Numbered from the stretch's first letter, positions 10,020 to 20,463 are shown. The stretch is DNA of 58,975 nt from Pseudomonadales bacterium (GCA_019090615.1 JAHRVQ010000087.1:1-58975), one strand, 5' to 3'. Program-made: numbers and translations. Notes: generated by a model not told the origin, from the sequence alone.

Positions 10020-10586
10020 ATGCTGGCGAACAAACAAATTGGCGCAACACTCATCGAAATAATTTCTGTACTGGCGATTATTTCCGTTATGACCAATATG
10101 ATTGCACCATCAATTGGCAAGATAGCCTCACGAAGCAATGCCACGGCCAGCATCAACTGGATTATTGGTGCGGTCAATACCAGCCGTCACGCCGCTATTA
10201 GTTTTAATGTGACTACAACATTATGTCCCGCATCGGATACTGCATTAAAATGTCAGGGAAAATGGCATGAAGGCATAATAATATTTGCCGATCATAACGC
10301 TGATGCCAGCTTTAACGGCTCAGACTATCTTATCTATCGAGCCGGCCCCGATAATATCGATGGTACGCTTAAGTGGCGATCCTTCGGCAATCGCCAATAC
10401 CTGCAGATCACGCAACTAGGCTTTACCAATTATCAAAACGGTAATTTCACCTATTGTCCGCACGATCAGAATCTGCATTTTGCCCGCCAGATTGTCATCA
10501 ACGTACAAGGCCGTGCCAGAGTGGTGCATACCACTGATGCTCAGGGCCTAAGGACCGACAGGCTAGGGAAATTACTCCGATGTTAA
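10020..10586 (+). CDS. fimT: FimT-like type IV pilus minor pseudopilin
   Basis: 188 residues with a short class III prepilin leader (MLANKQIG, cleavage before ATLIEI) and Glu at mature position 5. A hydrophobic N-terminal helix is followed by a GspH/FimT-like C-terminal domain with cysteine pairs (TLCPASDTALKC, TYCPHD). Its place directly after pilR matches fimT in P. aeruginosa. It converges with the minor pilin operon; the two 3' ends are 33 bp apart. The residue after the processing Gly is Ala rather than the usual Phe. Confidence 0.85.
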   Translation: MLANKQIGATLIEIISVLAIISVMTNMIAPSIGKIASRSNATASINWIIGAVNTSRHAAISFNVTTTLCPASDTALKCQGKWHEGIIIFADHNADASFNGSDYLIYRAGPDNIDGTLKWRSFGNRQYLQITQLGFTNYQNGNFTYCPHDQNLHFARQIVINVQGRARVVHTTDAQGLRTDRLGKLLRC

Positions 10587-10619
10587 ACTTAAGCAGTCGA
10601 TAGGGCTTAAAAAAGCGGC

Positions 10620-10976
10620 TCAATATTGATCGATAGCAACTACTTCGGTAATCGTTTTACCAATTCGATAAGTTGGCGACAGCAAGTATCTAATTTCAAC
10701 CTTCATACCAATAGTAAGAAGTTCAAGTGATGCAAAAGACGAATTTAGCAATTTAACTTCAACGGGCTTTGCCAGTGTCGCTGGTCCCAGAAGATAGGTA
10801 AAACCACTAATGACAACAGTCCGGTCCGCCAGGTTAATCCCCCGCACAACACCAGCTTCAATTCTTTCAAAGCTATTTTCTGGCATCGACTCAAGTACAG
10901 AATAAAAATTTACATTACCTGCATAGACCTGTGTACTCAGTAAAAACAACCCCAAAAGGCGGCTAATCCATTGCAT
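10620..10976 (-). CDS. PilY2-like small exported protein
   Basis: 118 residues from the ATG at 10976, beginning with a signal peptide (MQWISRLLGLFLLSTQVYAG). The remainder is a small beta-rich domain with the phrase VVRGINLADRTVVISG, similar to what I remember of Pseudomonas PilY2. The ribosome-binding site AGGAG overlaps the pilY1 stop codon, so it is the last gene of the operon and probably coupled. The longer open frame from 11078 only reads into pilY1. Function is unknown beyond the link to pilus assembly. Confidence 0.7.
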   Translation of the reverse strand: MQWISRLLGLFLLSTQVYAGNVNFYSVLESMPENSFERIEAGVVRGINLADRTVVISGFTYLLGPATLAKPVEVKLLNSSFASLELLTIGMKVEIRYLLSPTYRIGKTITEVVAIDQY

Positions 10977-10986
10977 TTCTGTTCTC

Positions 10987-13900
10987 CTACTGCACCGTTT
11001 CAAGTTGTTTCCAGGATAATCTTCCGGTATTGAGGCCGCCGCCAGTATTGGTGGTGGTTGAGTCCAATGACTGATCACTCAATTGTGTAATCCGCTCATC
11101 ACCAATAAAGGACGAATCTGTAGGTACCGCATCCTCGAATCGAAGCCCAGCAACAATTTCACCATCCACATCATCGTTGTCGTCAAACTCACCGTCATTA
11201 TTGAGATCGAAAATACCACCATCCTCCAGGCAACTAGTCCCTCCCGTAGCAGGACAAAATGACAGCGCAAAACCACCCGCTACATCGATACAACTCGTAT
11301 CGCTTCTTGGAATAATGCTATTAACAAAAGCCAGGCCACCACGCAGCTGAATATTACGAATGGCGCGTTCACCTGGGAATTCAGCAGGTGCCAGGTCACT
11401 TTCGCCCGCAGCAGGCACTTGAAGATGGTTATACCAGCCCTTTTTGTCTCCGATAACGCTGTAATCTACATCGTTATTACTCAAAATTCGAACAGCACCA
11501 AACTCACTCGATATTTTATTGGTATATTTCTGTTGTACCATATCTGCAATATCCAGCAATTCAGGTGTCAAACGGTCCCAGATACCATAGATCGACTGAA
11601 TCTCTTCATCTGCACCGTCAGGCAAGGTGATATAGCTACCCGTTGAAAAAATCACAATAAAACCTTCAGGTTCAGTGGGATGACGTACCACAATCGGCTG
11701 CGTAGTAATTGGTTGTTCAAAAACATTACCACCTGAGTCAGTATATTCAGCTTTAAATATCTTGGTATAATTCCAGTCATCGAAATTCGACGAAGTAAGA
11801 TCGAATCTAAAGAAGTTGCCAAAGGTATCACCTGCATAGACATAATCTACGGTGCCGTTGCCGTCTATATCAATTGCTCTTGGAATGCCTAGCCCATTTG
11901 GAAAACCACCCTGCACACCAAAAGTAGTATCTATTTTTACAAAATCCTGCTTGCCAATACATTCAGTTGGCAAGGTACCATTAAGAACAATATTGTGCCG
12001 CATATCAGGGTGACACCATAGACCATCCACACCGCGATCGATAAACAGCAAAAATAATTTAGCGATGCCTGAGGTGCTGTTATAGCCATTGCCAAAAATG
12101 GCCACCCACTCATTATTACTGCTAGCGTCAAGCACATTGCTCATCACCAGTGACGGCACTGAAAAACTATAACCCATATCCTTAATCGGTCTAGGTACAT
12201 CCTGTAGATCCAGCCTCTGAAGGCCACCTGAATCAACCAACGGAATACCCGCAGCATCCGTTGGGTAGGTATCATCATCATCTGTAAATTCCCACAGGAC
12301 TACATCAGCAGCACTTGACTCGGTCAAAACAGCAGGGTCTGTTACATTTAGCGCAAAATATGCCTTAGCACCCGCGCCCTGCCCTCCAACTAATACGGTT
12401 GACCACTCTTCATCGCCATCACCGTCAACGTCTAAATAGATATCATTCACAGCTGGCGTAAGATCTACAAAAAACTTATGTATATAATCAAAACTCAGCA
12501 ATTGAGTAATGTTGTTACTAAACGTACCTAGCAATAGGTTGTTAGGTACGTAGGCAAAAACTTCTGAGCCGTCCTCGGCACTAATGCCATGCAACATGCC
12601 GTCATTAGCGGCCACATAGATCATTTTTTGCCGACTAGCATTTGCCGCCCTAAAAACCGAGTACAAATCAGTTTGTGGAAATGCGGCCTGGTCACGACCA
12701 ACTCTGTTAGGCGGACCAACAAACACTGGCGTCGAATGTACAACATCGCCAAGCCTACCATTTTCCACCGGCCTTTCACGTAAATTCCCTGTTGGGCGCT
12801 CATTCTCGTCGTTACCCCTCAGATAATTAACTTTGGCTAATATTTCATCATTCCGTTCAGCGGCAGTAACCATAGGGTCTGAGACAAAAATCGATTCCTG
12901 AATCAAATTCAAACAGCTACCAGCCACAGGGCAACCGTTATTTGGCCTAAACCTGATACCTTTAGCCGCGTCAGGATCCCAGGAAAGTATTTCGCGGTCG
13001 TCGCTGGACAATGTATCAAGCTCTGCAGCCGCACTCCAGACTGGCTCCTCAGTAATGCCATCAGTACTGAGAGTCTGCGCTATAAGGTCTCCCGTATTAA
13101 TTTTAGTATTATAGAATGCTCGGAAAATGAGGGTATCTTCCTGAACTTCCTGAGAATTAAAACTCACTGCCGAAGCCGCACCACTACCCTGGGCAAATTC
13201 ACTAAATGCATCCACTAGCCGAGCAGCTAAATCGGCGCCATCGCTGGCATCCAGGTAACGCCCACGACCGTTATAGGCTGCGTGTCGCATATCATCAATT
13301 TTTGCGGAGAAATCAGATTGTGGGTCGCCCCAGGGAAAACTCGCGGTATAATCAACTGGGTCTGCATCGAGATCACCAGAAACACCAAATCCGACCATAA
13401 AAGTTGACATATGTTGATGCATAACATCATTCCCGGCATCAAAAAATGCGGTTTCAGACGCTGTATCTCTATCTCTTGCTGTGGTAGGTACTTCATCAGC
13501 GAGGCCAGTATGTAAGTCTTTTTCATAGAAATTCATACTAACATCAGCAAGTGTTGCGACTGCCGAGCCCGCAAAAGCACCGCCGTCAAAATTGGAATCC
13601 CCGTCTGCATCCGCATTATCGCCTACAAGACCTGGAGCACCGCCATTCCAGCCACCATCACTGATCAACAGTGTGTAGTTTTGCTGACAATTGCCCAATG
13701 GCGCTGCCAGTATAGGACACCCGACGGCACCTGGTAACGAGTCTGCCGCGCTATCGAATAGATCATCTGCCTTACACTCAAAATGCCGACCAGCATCTCT
13801 TAAGGCGAGTCTTAACGGTGTTCCACCTCTAGAGTCTGTTGCGTAAATAGTATTTAGCAACGCAGCTTTATTACCCGTTCTGGCGGATGTATTCATCAAT

Positions 13901-16900
13901 TTAATCGGCTGCGCGTTAAGTCGGTCGTTCAGTAGAGCATATCCGACACGCAAGTTTTGTGCAGTCGACACGACTTCACCCAGCGCTGCTTTAGCAACAA
14001 ATTCGCGCGTACGGTAATAGGAAAACCAGTTAGCAAAATTTTTAATTTCTTCGTTATAATTACAACTTGAGGCACTGGCAATACAATCAGTACGATCCTC
14101 ACCACGCGGATACAGACTGCCATCATTCCTGATTTCCACCAGTATACCCTCAGAACAATTATTGGCCTGAGTTCTATTTGACACACATATAGCAGGCTCA
14201 GACGTTGGTGATGGTGTGGCATCTAATAAACCAAAGCCGGCTTCGCCTTCGACATTAAGGTCTTGCCAGGTGTAATAACGCGCTGGATAATAATTTGAAA
14301 TAGTAATCGGCAAAAATTCGATACTAGTAAAGATACCAATAGAGACCTCTTCAACTGTCTGGCCTGTATAGGGTGGAAGTACCGTAGTTAGATTCGTGGT
14401 AGCGCCACCGGCAGACACAGGGTTTTGTCTGGCCGCCACTGGATTACTGTCGGGGTATTCTTCACCACTTGCCTGTAAACCCTTCCAGGGCAGGTAGCGC
14501 GTTTGCGGATCGTAGTAAATAGAGTTGTAGGTTGAATTTCTAAGCCGCCAATAGCCAGCGCCCGGAACCAGTTCTTCCGGAGGCACAATCCCGTTGTTTT
14601 CTCCTGCGCTGGCAGGGTTGATGAAACTAAAACTTCTACCCATTACAGAATATAGACCTAACAAGTTCTCAGTCAGAATATCCCCTCCCATTGAACCGGA
14701 ATCATCATTTACAATAAGTACATTCGGCTCTGGTCCTATGGGCAACTCCAGCGGCACATCTGCCAGCTGATAATCAAACTCTACCGCTTCTTCCGTAGAG
14801 CCCTCAGCGGCACCTTGCAAAGCAATCACCTGTACGATTACAGTGCCAATTGAGCAGTTTTCAATTTGACCCGGTGTTGGCCTGTCACAAACCTGAAAAG
14901 TAAATTCATCGCTGCCGAAAAAATCAGAGTTTGGTTCGTAAACAAACGAACCATCATCCGCAAAAGGGGCTATTAAATTTCCATTTGGCGTAACGGAACT
15001 ATCAAAATAATAATAGAGCTGATCTGGCTGACGATCTAAAGCCGGGGTACAACTGGCTAATAGCGGATCACATCCTAAGCCGTCAATATGAGTATTATCT
15101 TTGTCATCAACAAAGTTACGCAAACCATCTTCAACACTTGCAACCAGCCTATCAGACTGCTCCATGCTAAATATAATGCTGGTATTAACTATCGGCTTAT
15201 CATTTACTGGCAGTACATTAACCGTGACCGTGGCACAACGAATATCAGTTGCAGCATCCGCTGGATTAGGCACAAATTCAGGCTCTAATGTATTAGCACT
15301 ATCTTCAATACAATAGCTAAAAAAATCGACGCCATTGAAGTCATCAATGGGTTTATAAATAACAAATCGATCACCAATCGCCGACGGATTCACGGCTGAA
15401 TTAGTGGTTATCCCATCAACACAGGGGGTACTGGCACAGCCAACTTCGCCATTAATTGTAATTCTGAAATCACCTGAGTCGTTCGGATCGGAGAGCCGAC
15501 TTGTGCTTCTAAAAGCATTGATTTCACCTAGGGAATCAACAATTTGTTGACCTGCGCTAACAACTATTGTTGGTACATCGCCGGCGTCATCATTGGCCAG
15601 CACATCGAAGACCACACCATTGCTACCTTCTGCAATGTTAAGCTCTGGGAAATCATCAAAGTGGTCATCCCGCGCCACAGGAATATCATTATCAACAGCG
15701 AGCACCGTGATCTTAAACGATGCCAAAGCAGTTTCACCACTTCTATCCGTCGCACTCACTGACACCTCTATGACCCCATGCACATCATCCTTCACATCAA
15801 TTTGTAAGTTACTCAGCGCAGTAGTGGTAAGAACAAATGTCGTCTCACCATCTACTTCTAAAGCAGTTGAATCATCAGGCACAACGATCATCGGGCTTGC
15901 TACAAATGGACTCGGTCGGTCTACTATTGTGATTACATAGGTTAGTTCTTCATCCGTTGCACTACCATTATTGGGTACGTTATCCGTCAAATCCGCATCA
16001 TTGAATGCTGTAGCTAGAGGCACATCGAAATCAGCCAGGTCCTCCGCGACTGTAGCAGACGAATAAATACCGGTATAAACCGGCGCATCATTGACAGGCA
16101 CTACCGTTACATCAAAAACCAAATCCACCGAACTAATATTTCCGTCGGGTTCAGCTGTATCTGTTGCCCTGATAGTTAATGTCGACGTGCCATAAAAATG
16201 GAGATTAGGGCTAGACAGTCGCAAGATACCAGCGTCCTCTATTTCTGCGAGAACTATTTCAGGGCTACTATTATCAACCACTGTAAAATCCAGAGACTCA
16301 TTGTCGTCAGATAAATCTTCGTCCAACAGCCCGTCAGCGTCTATGTCTATATCAAAAAACAGCCCATGAAGCAGAACAGAGTCAGGTGCTCGAGTCGCTT
16401 GATATTCTACGAATGAGTACCCACTTGCCGCCAATTCTTCACCAGACTCAGTCAGCTGTGGCGCATTGTCATTTTGCGCTTCTATCTCAATACTCACTAC
16501 CGCCAGAGCACTTTCAGCCCCCGTAGAATCCGCAATTTTGTAACTTAAATCAACAGATCTAGTTTCTACAGTGGCGTCAGCTGTAGGTAAAAAGGTCAAT
16601 AAACCAGTAGATGCCATGGTCGCCACGCCAACTACCTGACCGTCAACTTCGATATCAAACGCAGTACTATCCACAAGACCTGGATTACCTGATACCTCAA
16701 TAACCGTCAGAACCTCGCCACCACCAGGGAAATCCGCATCAGTATCATTATTCAACACGTCAATACTCGCTGCTGGACTTGTCAATTCGTTTACGATCAA
16801 CAAATCATCAATTGCAACTGGGGGGTGTTCCCCAACATCAATCAGCGCAATAGTAAAAACTTTTTCAAATCTCCCATCATGTGGATCTGTAATTCTTATC

Positions 16901-17622
16901 CGAATTGAATAGTTTGGTTCAGTCTCAAAATCTAGCGGCTCCGATAAACTTAATACATCATCTACAATGGTAAACAAACTATTATCAGTGTCGCCAGCAC
17001 CACTGACCAACGTATAAACAGGCAAATGATTACCATGTGGGGCTTCATCATCAATATCAATGCCCGTCAGAATACCAACAGTGCCTATTGAATTTTCTTC
17101 AATACTATTGTTACTCAGCCCAATATCAGTGGGCAAATCATTTGCTCCAACCACAGCTATATTAATATTAGCCGTGCTAAAGGCAGCAAAGAAGCCCCCT
17201 TTGGTTTGGGAGTAGACTAGCAAGGCATCCGATGCGCCGCTGGTCTCATTAAAAACTACACCCTCTGCCAGCGACTGATGTACCTGGCCTGGGTCATACC
17301 TTAATGAACCATTTGCTCGCAACCTCACTTTAGCCCCGGTATCTGTTGTTAACGTTGTACCAGGGTTACTAAAACCAAAAAAATTAAATGGCAGCTTCTG
17401 GAATCTACTTACTCTATTACCTGCAGAAAAGCTCGGCGTATCATTTACCAGAACACCGGGAGATTTTTGCGTAAAAACCCCATCTTCAGACACCACGAAC
17501 TTATCACTGTTCGGGCCAGCCCAACTATTTGGCATCGTCAAGCAAGCACCAGCACATAAAATAGTAGTTAGAAAATAACGCCAGCCGTACCCTCGATTTA
17601 TCTGCCCAAATTTGGCATTCAT
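10987..17622 (-). CDS. pilY1: Giant PilY1/PilC-type pilus-tip adhesin with cadherin-like repeats
   Basis: 2211 residues, about twice P. aeruginosa PilY1. After a signal peptide (to about residue 36, MPNSWAG), residues 40-950 hold a series of cadherin-like or VCBS-like beta repeats, marked by phrases such as VVPVNDAPVYTG, VLPVNDKPIV and AIDDLLIVN. A von Willebrand A domain starts near 965 with the MIDAS-like NDDSGSM. The C-terminal PilY1 beta-propeller starts near 1625 (GDVVHSTPVFVG). It contains Ca-binding loops DVDGDGDEEW (about 1728), DIDGNGTVDY and DLNNDGEFDDNDD. PilY1 promotes pilus extension, adhesion and surface sensing. The operon context supports the call; what the repeats bind is unknown. 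Confidence 0.93.
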   Translation of the reverse strand: MNAKFGQINRGYGWRYFLTTILCAGACLTMPNSWAGPNSDKFVVSEDGVFTQKSPGVLVNDTPSFSAGNRVSRFQKLPFNFFGFSNPGTTLTTDTGAKVRLRANGSLRYDPGQVHQSLAEGVVFNETSGASDALLVYSQTKGGFFAAFSTANINIAVVGANDLPTDIGLSNNSIEENSIGTVGILTGIDIDDEAPHGNHLPVYTLVSGAGDTDNSLFTIVDDVLSLSEPLDFETEPNYSIRIRITDPHDGRFEKVFTIALIDVGEHPPVAIDDLLIVNELTSPAASIDVLNNDTDADFPGGGEVLTVIEVSGNPGLVDSTAFDIEVDGQVVGVATMASTGLLTFLPTADATVETRSVDLSYKIADSTGAESALAVVSIEIEAQNDNAPQLTESGEELAASGYSFVEYQATRAPDSVLLHGLFFDIDIDADGLLDEDLSDDNESLDFTVVDNSSPEIVLAEIEDAGILRLSSPNLHFYGTSTLTIRATDTAEPDGNISSVDLVFDVTVVPVNDAPVYTGIYSSATVAEDLADFDVPLATAFNDADLTDNVPNNGSATDEELTYVITIVDRPSPFVASPMIVVPDDSTALEVDGETTFVLTTTALSNLQIDVKDDVHGVIEVSVSATDRSGETALASFKITVLAVDNDIPVARDDHFDDFPELNIAEGSNGVVFDVLANDDAGDVPTIVVSAGQQIVDSLGEINAFRSTSRLSDPNDSGDFRITINGEVGCASTPCVDGITTNSAVNPSAIGDRFVIYKPIDDFNGVDFFSYCIEDSANTLEPEFVPNPADAATDIRCATVTVNVLPVNDKPIVNTSIIFSMEQSDRLVASVEDGLRNFVDDKDNTHIDGLGCDPLLASCTPALDRQPDQLYYYFDSSVTPNGNLIAPFADDGSFVYEPNSDFFGSDEFTFQVCDRPTPGQIENCSIGTVIVQVIALQGAAEGSTEEAVEFDYQLADVPLELPIGPEPNVLIVNDDSGSMGGDILTENLLGLYSVMGRSFSFINPASAGENNGIVPPEELVPGAGYWRLRNSTYNSIYYDPQTRYLPWKGLQASGEEYPDSNPVAARQNPVSAGGATTNLTTVLPPYTGQTVEEVSIGIFTSIEFLPITISNYYPARYYTWQDLNVEGEAGFGLLDATPSPTSEPAICVSNRTQANNCSEGILVEIRNDGSLYPRGEDRTDCIASASSCNYNEEIKNFANWFSYYRTREFVAKAALGEVVSTAQNLRVGYALLNDRLNAQPIKLMNTSARTGNKAALLNTIYATDSRGGTPLRLALRDAGRHFECKADDLFDSAADSLPGAVGCPILAAPLGNCQQNYTLLISDGGWNGGAPGLVGDNADADGDSNFDGGAFAGSAVATLADVSMNFYEKDLHTGLADEVPTTARDRDTASETAFFDAGNDVMHQHMSTFMVGFGVSGDLDADPVDYTASFPWGDPQSDFSAKIDDMRHAAYNGRGRYLDASDGADLAARLVDAFSEFAQGSGAASAVSFNSQEVQEDTLIFRAFYNTKINTGDLIAQTLSTDGITEEPVWSAAAELDTLSSDDREILSWDPDAAKGIRFRPNNGCPVAGSCLNLIQESIFVSDPMVTAAERNDEILAKVNYLRGNDENERPTGNLRERPVENGRLGDVVHSTPVFVGPPNRVGRDQAAFPQTDLYSVFRAANASRQKMIYVAANDGMLHGISAEDGSEVFAYVPNNLLLGTFSNNITQLLSFDYIHKFFVDLTPAVNDIYLDVDGDGDEEWSTVLVGGQGAGAKAYFALNVTDPAVLTESSAADVVLWEFTDDDDTYPTDAAGIPLVDSGGLQRLDLQDVPRPIKDMGYSFSVPSLVMSNVLDASSNNEWVAIFGNGYNSTSGIAKLFLLFIDRGVDGLWCHPDMRHNIVLNGTLPTECIGKQDFVKIDTTFGVQGGFPNGLGIPRAIDIDGNGTVDYVYAGDTFGNFFRFDLTSSNFDDWNYTKIFKAEYTDSGGNVFEQPITTQPIVVRHPTEPEGFIVIFSTGSYITLPDGADEEIQSIYGIWDRLTPELLDIADMVQQKYTNKISSEFGAVRILSNNDVDYSVIGDKKGWYNHLQVPAAGESDLAPAEFPGERAIRNIQLRGGLAFVNSIIPRSDTSCIDVAGGFALSFCPATGGTSCLEDGGIFDLNNDGEFDDNDDVDGEIVAGLRFEDAVPTDSSFIGDERITQLSDQSLDSTTTNTGGGLNTGRLSWKQLETVQ

Positions 17623-17633
17623 AATCTCTATCC

Positions 17634-18194
17634 CTAGAATACTTTACCGTAGGTACCCTGGATCAGCAGATGCGCCGTATCCGAGCCACCCGTACCATAA
17701 ACTGTCACACGAAATATTTGCGTACGAGCAGAACCGGTTGACTGCCCAATATTGCTCTGGTTCAACGAATCAACATCGGACACCACCGTCTTTAAATGCT
17801 CTATGATAAACTTTGGCGGACTTGCTATGCCTTCAATATTGGTAGCTGCAGTCATATAATTGCCGCTAGCATCCGCCCAGTTTATCTGTGACCAATTGGT
17901 TACAGCATCGTAATCTGCCTCATAAAAAAGACCATTCTCGGTTGCGCTGGCGGCGTTGAACTGAGCTAATGAGGTTAATGCTTCAACAATTACCTCAGCG
18001 TCTTTAAGTGCTGACTCGGCTGCCTGGAAAGCAAGGTTACTATCACGCGCATTACGCGCCATACGCTCTTGAAGACTAGTGGTTTGTACCGACGATATAC
18101 CAAGCACTGTTATTATGAGCAACATCACAAGACTCATAAAAAGCACGATACCTCGCTGCGACCGAGCCAGGGATATTGACCCATAATTATTCAT
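17634..18194 (-). CDS. pilX: Type IV pilus minor pilin PilX
   Basis: 186 residues with the PilX N-terminal pattern: leader ending SQRG, then IVLFMSLVMLLIITVLG without the usual Glu5, then QERMARNARDSNLAFQAAESALKDAE. PilX belongs to the tip complex that primes pilus assembly together with PilV, PilW, FimU, PilE and PilY1. It is one base after pilW and 11 bases before pilY1. Confidence 0.93.
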   Translation of the reverse strand: MNNYGSISLARSQRGIVLFMSLVMLLIITVLGISSVQTTSLQERMARNARDSNLAFQAAESALKDAEVIVEALTSLAQFNAASATENGLFYEADYDAVTNWSQINWADASGNYMTAATNIEGIASPPKFIIEHLKTVVSDVDSLNQSNIGQSTGSARTQIFRVTVYGTGGSDTAHLLIQGTYGKVF

Positions 18195-18195
18195 A

Positions 18196-19377
18196 TCAAC
18201 CCTGGTTCCTTAATTTGATTGTTTGCGAGAATACTCGCCGGATTAACCCATCCGCAGCGCTGCTTGAGCCAACATTATCAATACTGTTAACAACGATAGT
18301 TACCCTCACAGTAGTTACCTCAGGCCACACATCGACGTCATTTGCGGGTTTATACTGATTTGGTACCTCATCATCATCCGTATCAACGCCATATAAAACC
18401 TGCAAATCTTCGACACCTTCAACCAGCTCAATCGGCGCCCTCAAACCTGATTTACGCCATAAGCTTAAAGGTGGATTGCCATCATTATTCCGTCCCTCAC
18501 CTGCGGCAATAAAAAAGGTATGCGATTCAATGGCCGACACCGCCGCATCAACCCCAAAGGTATTAACCAATGCCAGCTCGGGAATTGTATTGGCCGTTGC
18601 ATCAGCGTTAGCAAGATCGTGACCAACCGTTAAATCCGCGACCGCAGGTGCCGCAGCGGGACTAAGATCGCCGTTTCTGCCCCAGGGGTTCGCAGTGGTT
18701 ACACGAAATATCGTTGCCTTCTCACAATCATGTACCATTACCAGATGGTCCTGGTCGAACTCAGCCCAACCCGCCTGAATACCTACAACCATATCAACAA
18801 TGGAGGTTAACGATGAAGTAGGCATACGAGGACGTTCAGGCGGGATCAGCACACTAAAATCTTTAACGACACCACCCTCAACGTATTTACCAATGCGCGC
18901 CTCGACCTGAGACAGGTGCCGAAAGGTGACAACATCGGTGCCAGAAATCACCTCGTCTAGCGCGATACCAGCGCCAACACCATAGTTATAGGTGGTTTTA
19001 AAAACACTATTCGCATCGTCAGTATTCGGCAACTGATCAAGCGACGGTGACCACATATCCGCACCCACGGCATTATAGCCAAAAACACCAAATCGCAAAT
19101 CAAACTCATAGGGCAGGTTACCTAAAGGCCTAATAGCACTATTTAGGTCGTCAATTTTTGAGAAACAGCCCCTGTAACCCGCCTGGCGCACTTGCCGGCC
19201 AATAAAACTTAGCGCAAATCGAGCTGATTCCTGCATCCGAGATTGCCCCTGCAACAACGTATGAGTTTCAGAATTCGCGACAAATAACTGCACCACACCC
19301 GCAGTAACAACAGAACCAAGAGCTAACGAAATCATTAATTCAACGAGAGAAAACCCCCCTGGCAATCTGCTTCTCAT
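18196..19377 (-). CDS. pilW: Type IV pilus minor pilin PilW
   Basis: 393 residues. The prepilin leader MRSRLPGG is cleaved before FSLVEL (Glu5 present). A long hydrophobic helix is followed by QSRMQESARFALSFIGRQVRQAGYRGC, characteristic of PilW. The large C-terminal domain includes a late segment (IELVEGVEDLQVLYGVDTDDDEVPN broken by a short loop) that is common in the family. It lies between pilV and pilX with one-base gaps on both sides, so the operon is compact. Confidence 0.93.
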   Translation of the reverse strand: MRSRLPGGFSLVELMISLALGSVVTAGVVQLFVANSETHTLLQGQSRMQESARFALSFIGRQVRQAGYRGCFSKIDDLNSAIRPLGNLPYEFDLRFGVFGYNAVGADMWSPSLDQLPNTDDANSVFKTTYNYGVGAGIALDEVISGTDVVTFRHLSQVEARIGKYVEGGVVKDFSVLIPPERPRMPTSSLTSIVDMVVGIQAGWAEFDQDHLVMVHDCEKATIFRVTTANPWGRNGDLSPAAAPAVADLTVGHDLANADATANTIPELALVNTFGVDAAVSAIESHTFFIAAGEGRNNDGNPPLSLWRKSGLRAPIELVEGVEDLQVLYGVDTDDDEVPNQYKPANDVDVWPEVTTVRVTIVVNSIDNVGSSSAADGLIRRVFSQTIKLRNQG

Positions 19378-19378
19378 A

Positions 19379-19897
19379 CTAAATGACCCCTACCTGTGTT
19401 CTAAGCTTGATTTCAGTTGTATTGCCGTCCCGGTCATGAATCCAGCGCACCGTTATTTCATGGACACCGGCATCAAGTTGAATGGAACCACGCCCACCTG
19501 GCAATGACGCCTGAATGATGCCAAAGCCATCGCACACTGGATATATCTGCCCCGCATCATCAATTGGATTAATTCGACATTTCCACTGCGCGACATCAAA
19601 AGCGCGCATACCATCACGACTACAACTATTAGTGATACAGTCGAACCCTGCAGCTGGCGCATCGGCAAACCCGATTGGCGCATACTCCGTGGCAGGATTG
19701 GCGCGCATTCGATCTAAAATATCATTACCCGCCAACAATGCCTGGTCTCTCAGCAGCGCATCACGATTCTGCTGTAGACTAACCACTTGCATACCGGCGA
19801 CCCCCAAAATACCAACAGCGACAATCAACACTGCTACCATCACCTCAATAAGCGAAAACCCATGCTGTTTCGTTGACGTCACGTATTCCTCTAACAT
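19379..19897 (-). CDS. pilV: Type IV pilus modification/minor pilin PilV
   Basis: 172 residues from the ATG at 19897. The leader MLEEYVTSTKQHG is followed by FSLIEVMVAVLIVAVGILG and then AGMQVVSLQQNRDALLRDQA, typical of PilV. The start overlaps the end of fimU by seven bases, which suggests translational coupling. The longer open frame to 19996 is only read-through in the fimU region. Its C-terminal domain carries cysteines in DCITNSCSRDG and WKCRINPI, probably disulphide-bonded in the periplasm. Confidence 0.92.
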   Translation of the reverse strand: MLEEYVTSTKQHGFSLIEVMVAVLIVAVGILGVAGMQVVSLQQNRDALLRDQALLAGNDILDRMRANPATEYAPIGFADAPAAGFDCITNSCSRDGMRAFDVAQWKCRINPIDDAGQIYPVCDGFGIIQASLPGGRGSIQLDAGVHEITVRWIHDRDGNTTEIKLRTQVGVI

Positions 19898-20463
19898 GTG
19901 GGCTGTCTGGCAGTAATAGGGTCGGTTTCTGAATGCGACTTGGCCCTGCCAACCGGCGATATAAATATCCGTCGACCTAGCTGGCCAGGCATACAAAAAT
20001 CAAGGCTTCTACTCCTATCGCCTCTCAAGCCACCAAGAGGAGAAAACTGAATAGTTGTATTGCCACCATCATCAATCAGGTTCAGCGTCGCATCATTGGT
20101 TAACTCTGAGAATTGCTGGATAACTGTTGTATCGCTGCAGGGTACCAGCACGGCCGGATCAGGTTGTGGTATCACACACCACCCCGCACCAAATTCATCG
20201 CCACTGGTTGGCGCAGCTGCCTGCACGCTAACAATAAAACCCAACCTACCAGCCTCACTTCTTGCCAGGTTGATAGCCAACAACATTTGATTTACCTGAG
20301 TCGCAATAGCATTGCGCTTTACCATCCCCTGGAATCCTGGCAGCGCGACGCCAAAACCAATGCCAATAATAACAAGACCTACCATCAACTCTATCAACGT
20401 TAGGCCTTTGCATTTATTTGAAAAATGTCGAAATGTAGACTTGTGTGGCTTAACCGCCTTCAT
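19891..20463 (-). CDS. fimU: FimU/GspH-family minor pilin
   Basis: 190 residues. A 20-residue leader ends KCKG before LTLIELMVGLVIIGIGFGVALPGFQ, with Glu5 conserved. The C-terminal GspH-like domain includes INLARSEAGRLG, FGAGWCVIP and FSPLGGLRGDRSRSLDFC, the usual FimT/FimU layout with two conserved cysteines. I call it FimU because it immediately precedes pilV, as in P. aeruginosa, but FimT and FimU are hard to separate by sequence alone. Confidence 0.87.
   Translation of the reverse strand: MKAVKPHKSTFRHFSNKCKGLTLIELMVGLVIIGIGFGVALPGFQGMVKRNAIATQVNQMLLAINLARSEAGRLGFIVSVQAAAPTSGDEFGAGWCVIPQPDPAVLVPCSDTTVIQQFSELTNDATLNLIDDGGNTTIQFSPLGGLRGDRSRSLDFCMPGQLGRRIFISPVGRAKSHSETDPITARQPTC

Noticed and set aside
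10587-10619. TTAAGC/GCTTAA hairpin between fimT and the PilY2-like gene
   Set aside because: The stem is only six base pairs and there is no T run in the right place for either strand.
15593-15940. Ser/Thr-rich 115-residue frame inside pilY1
   Set aside because: It is the opposite strand of the repetitive pilY1 coding region; such shadow frames are common there.
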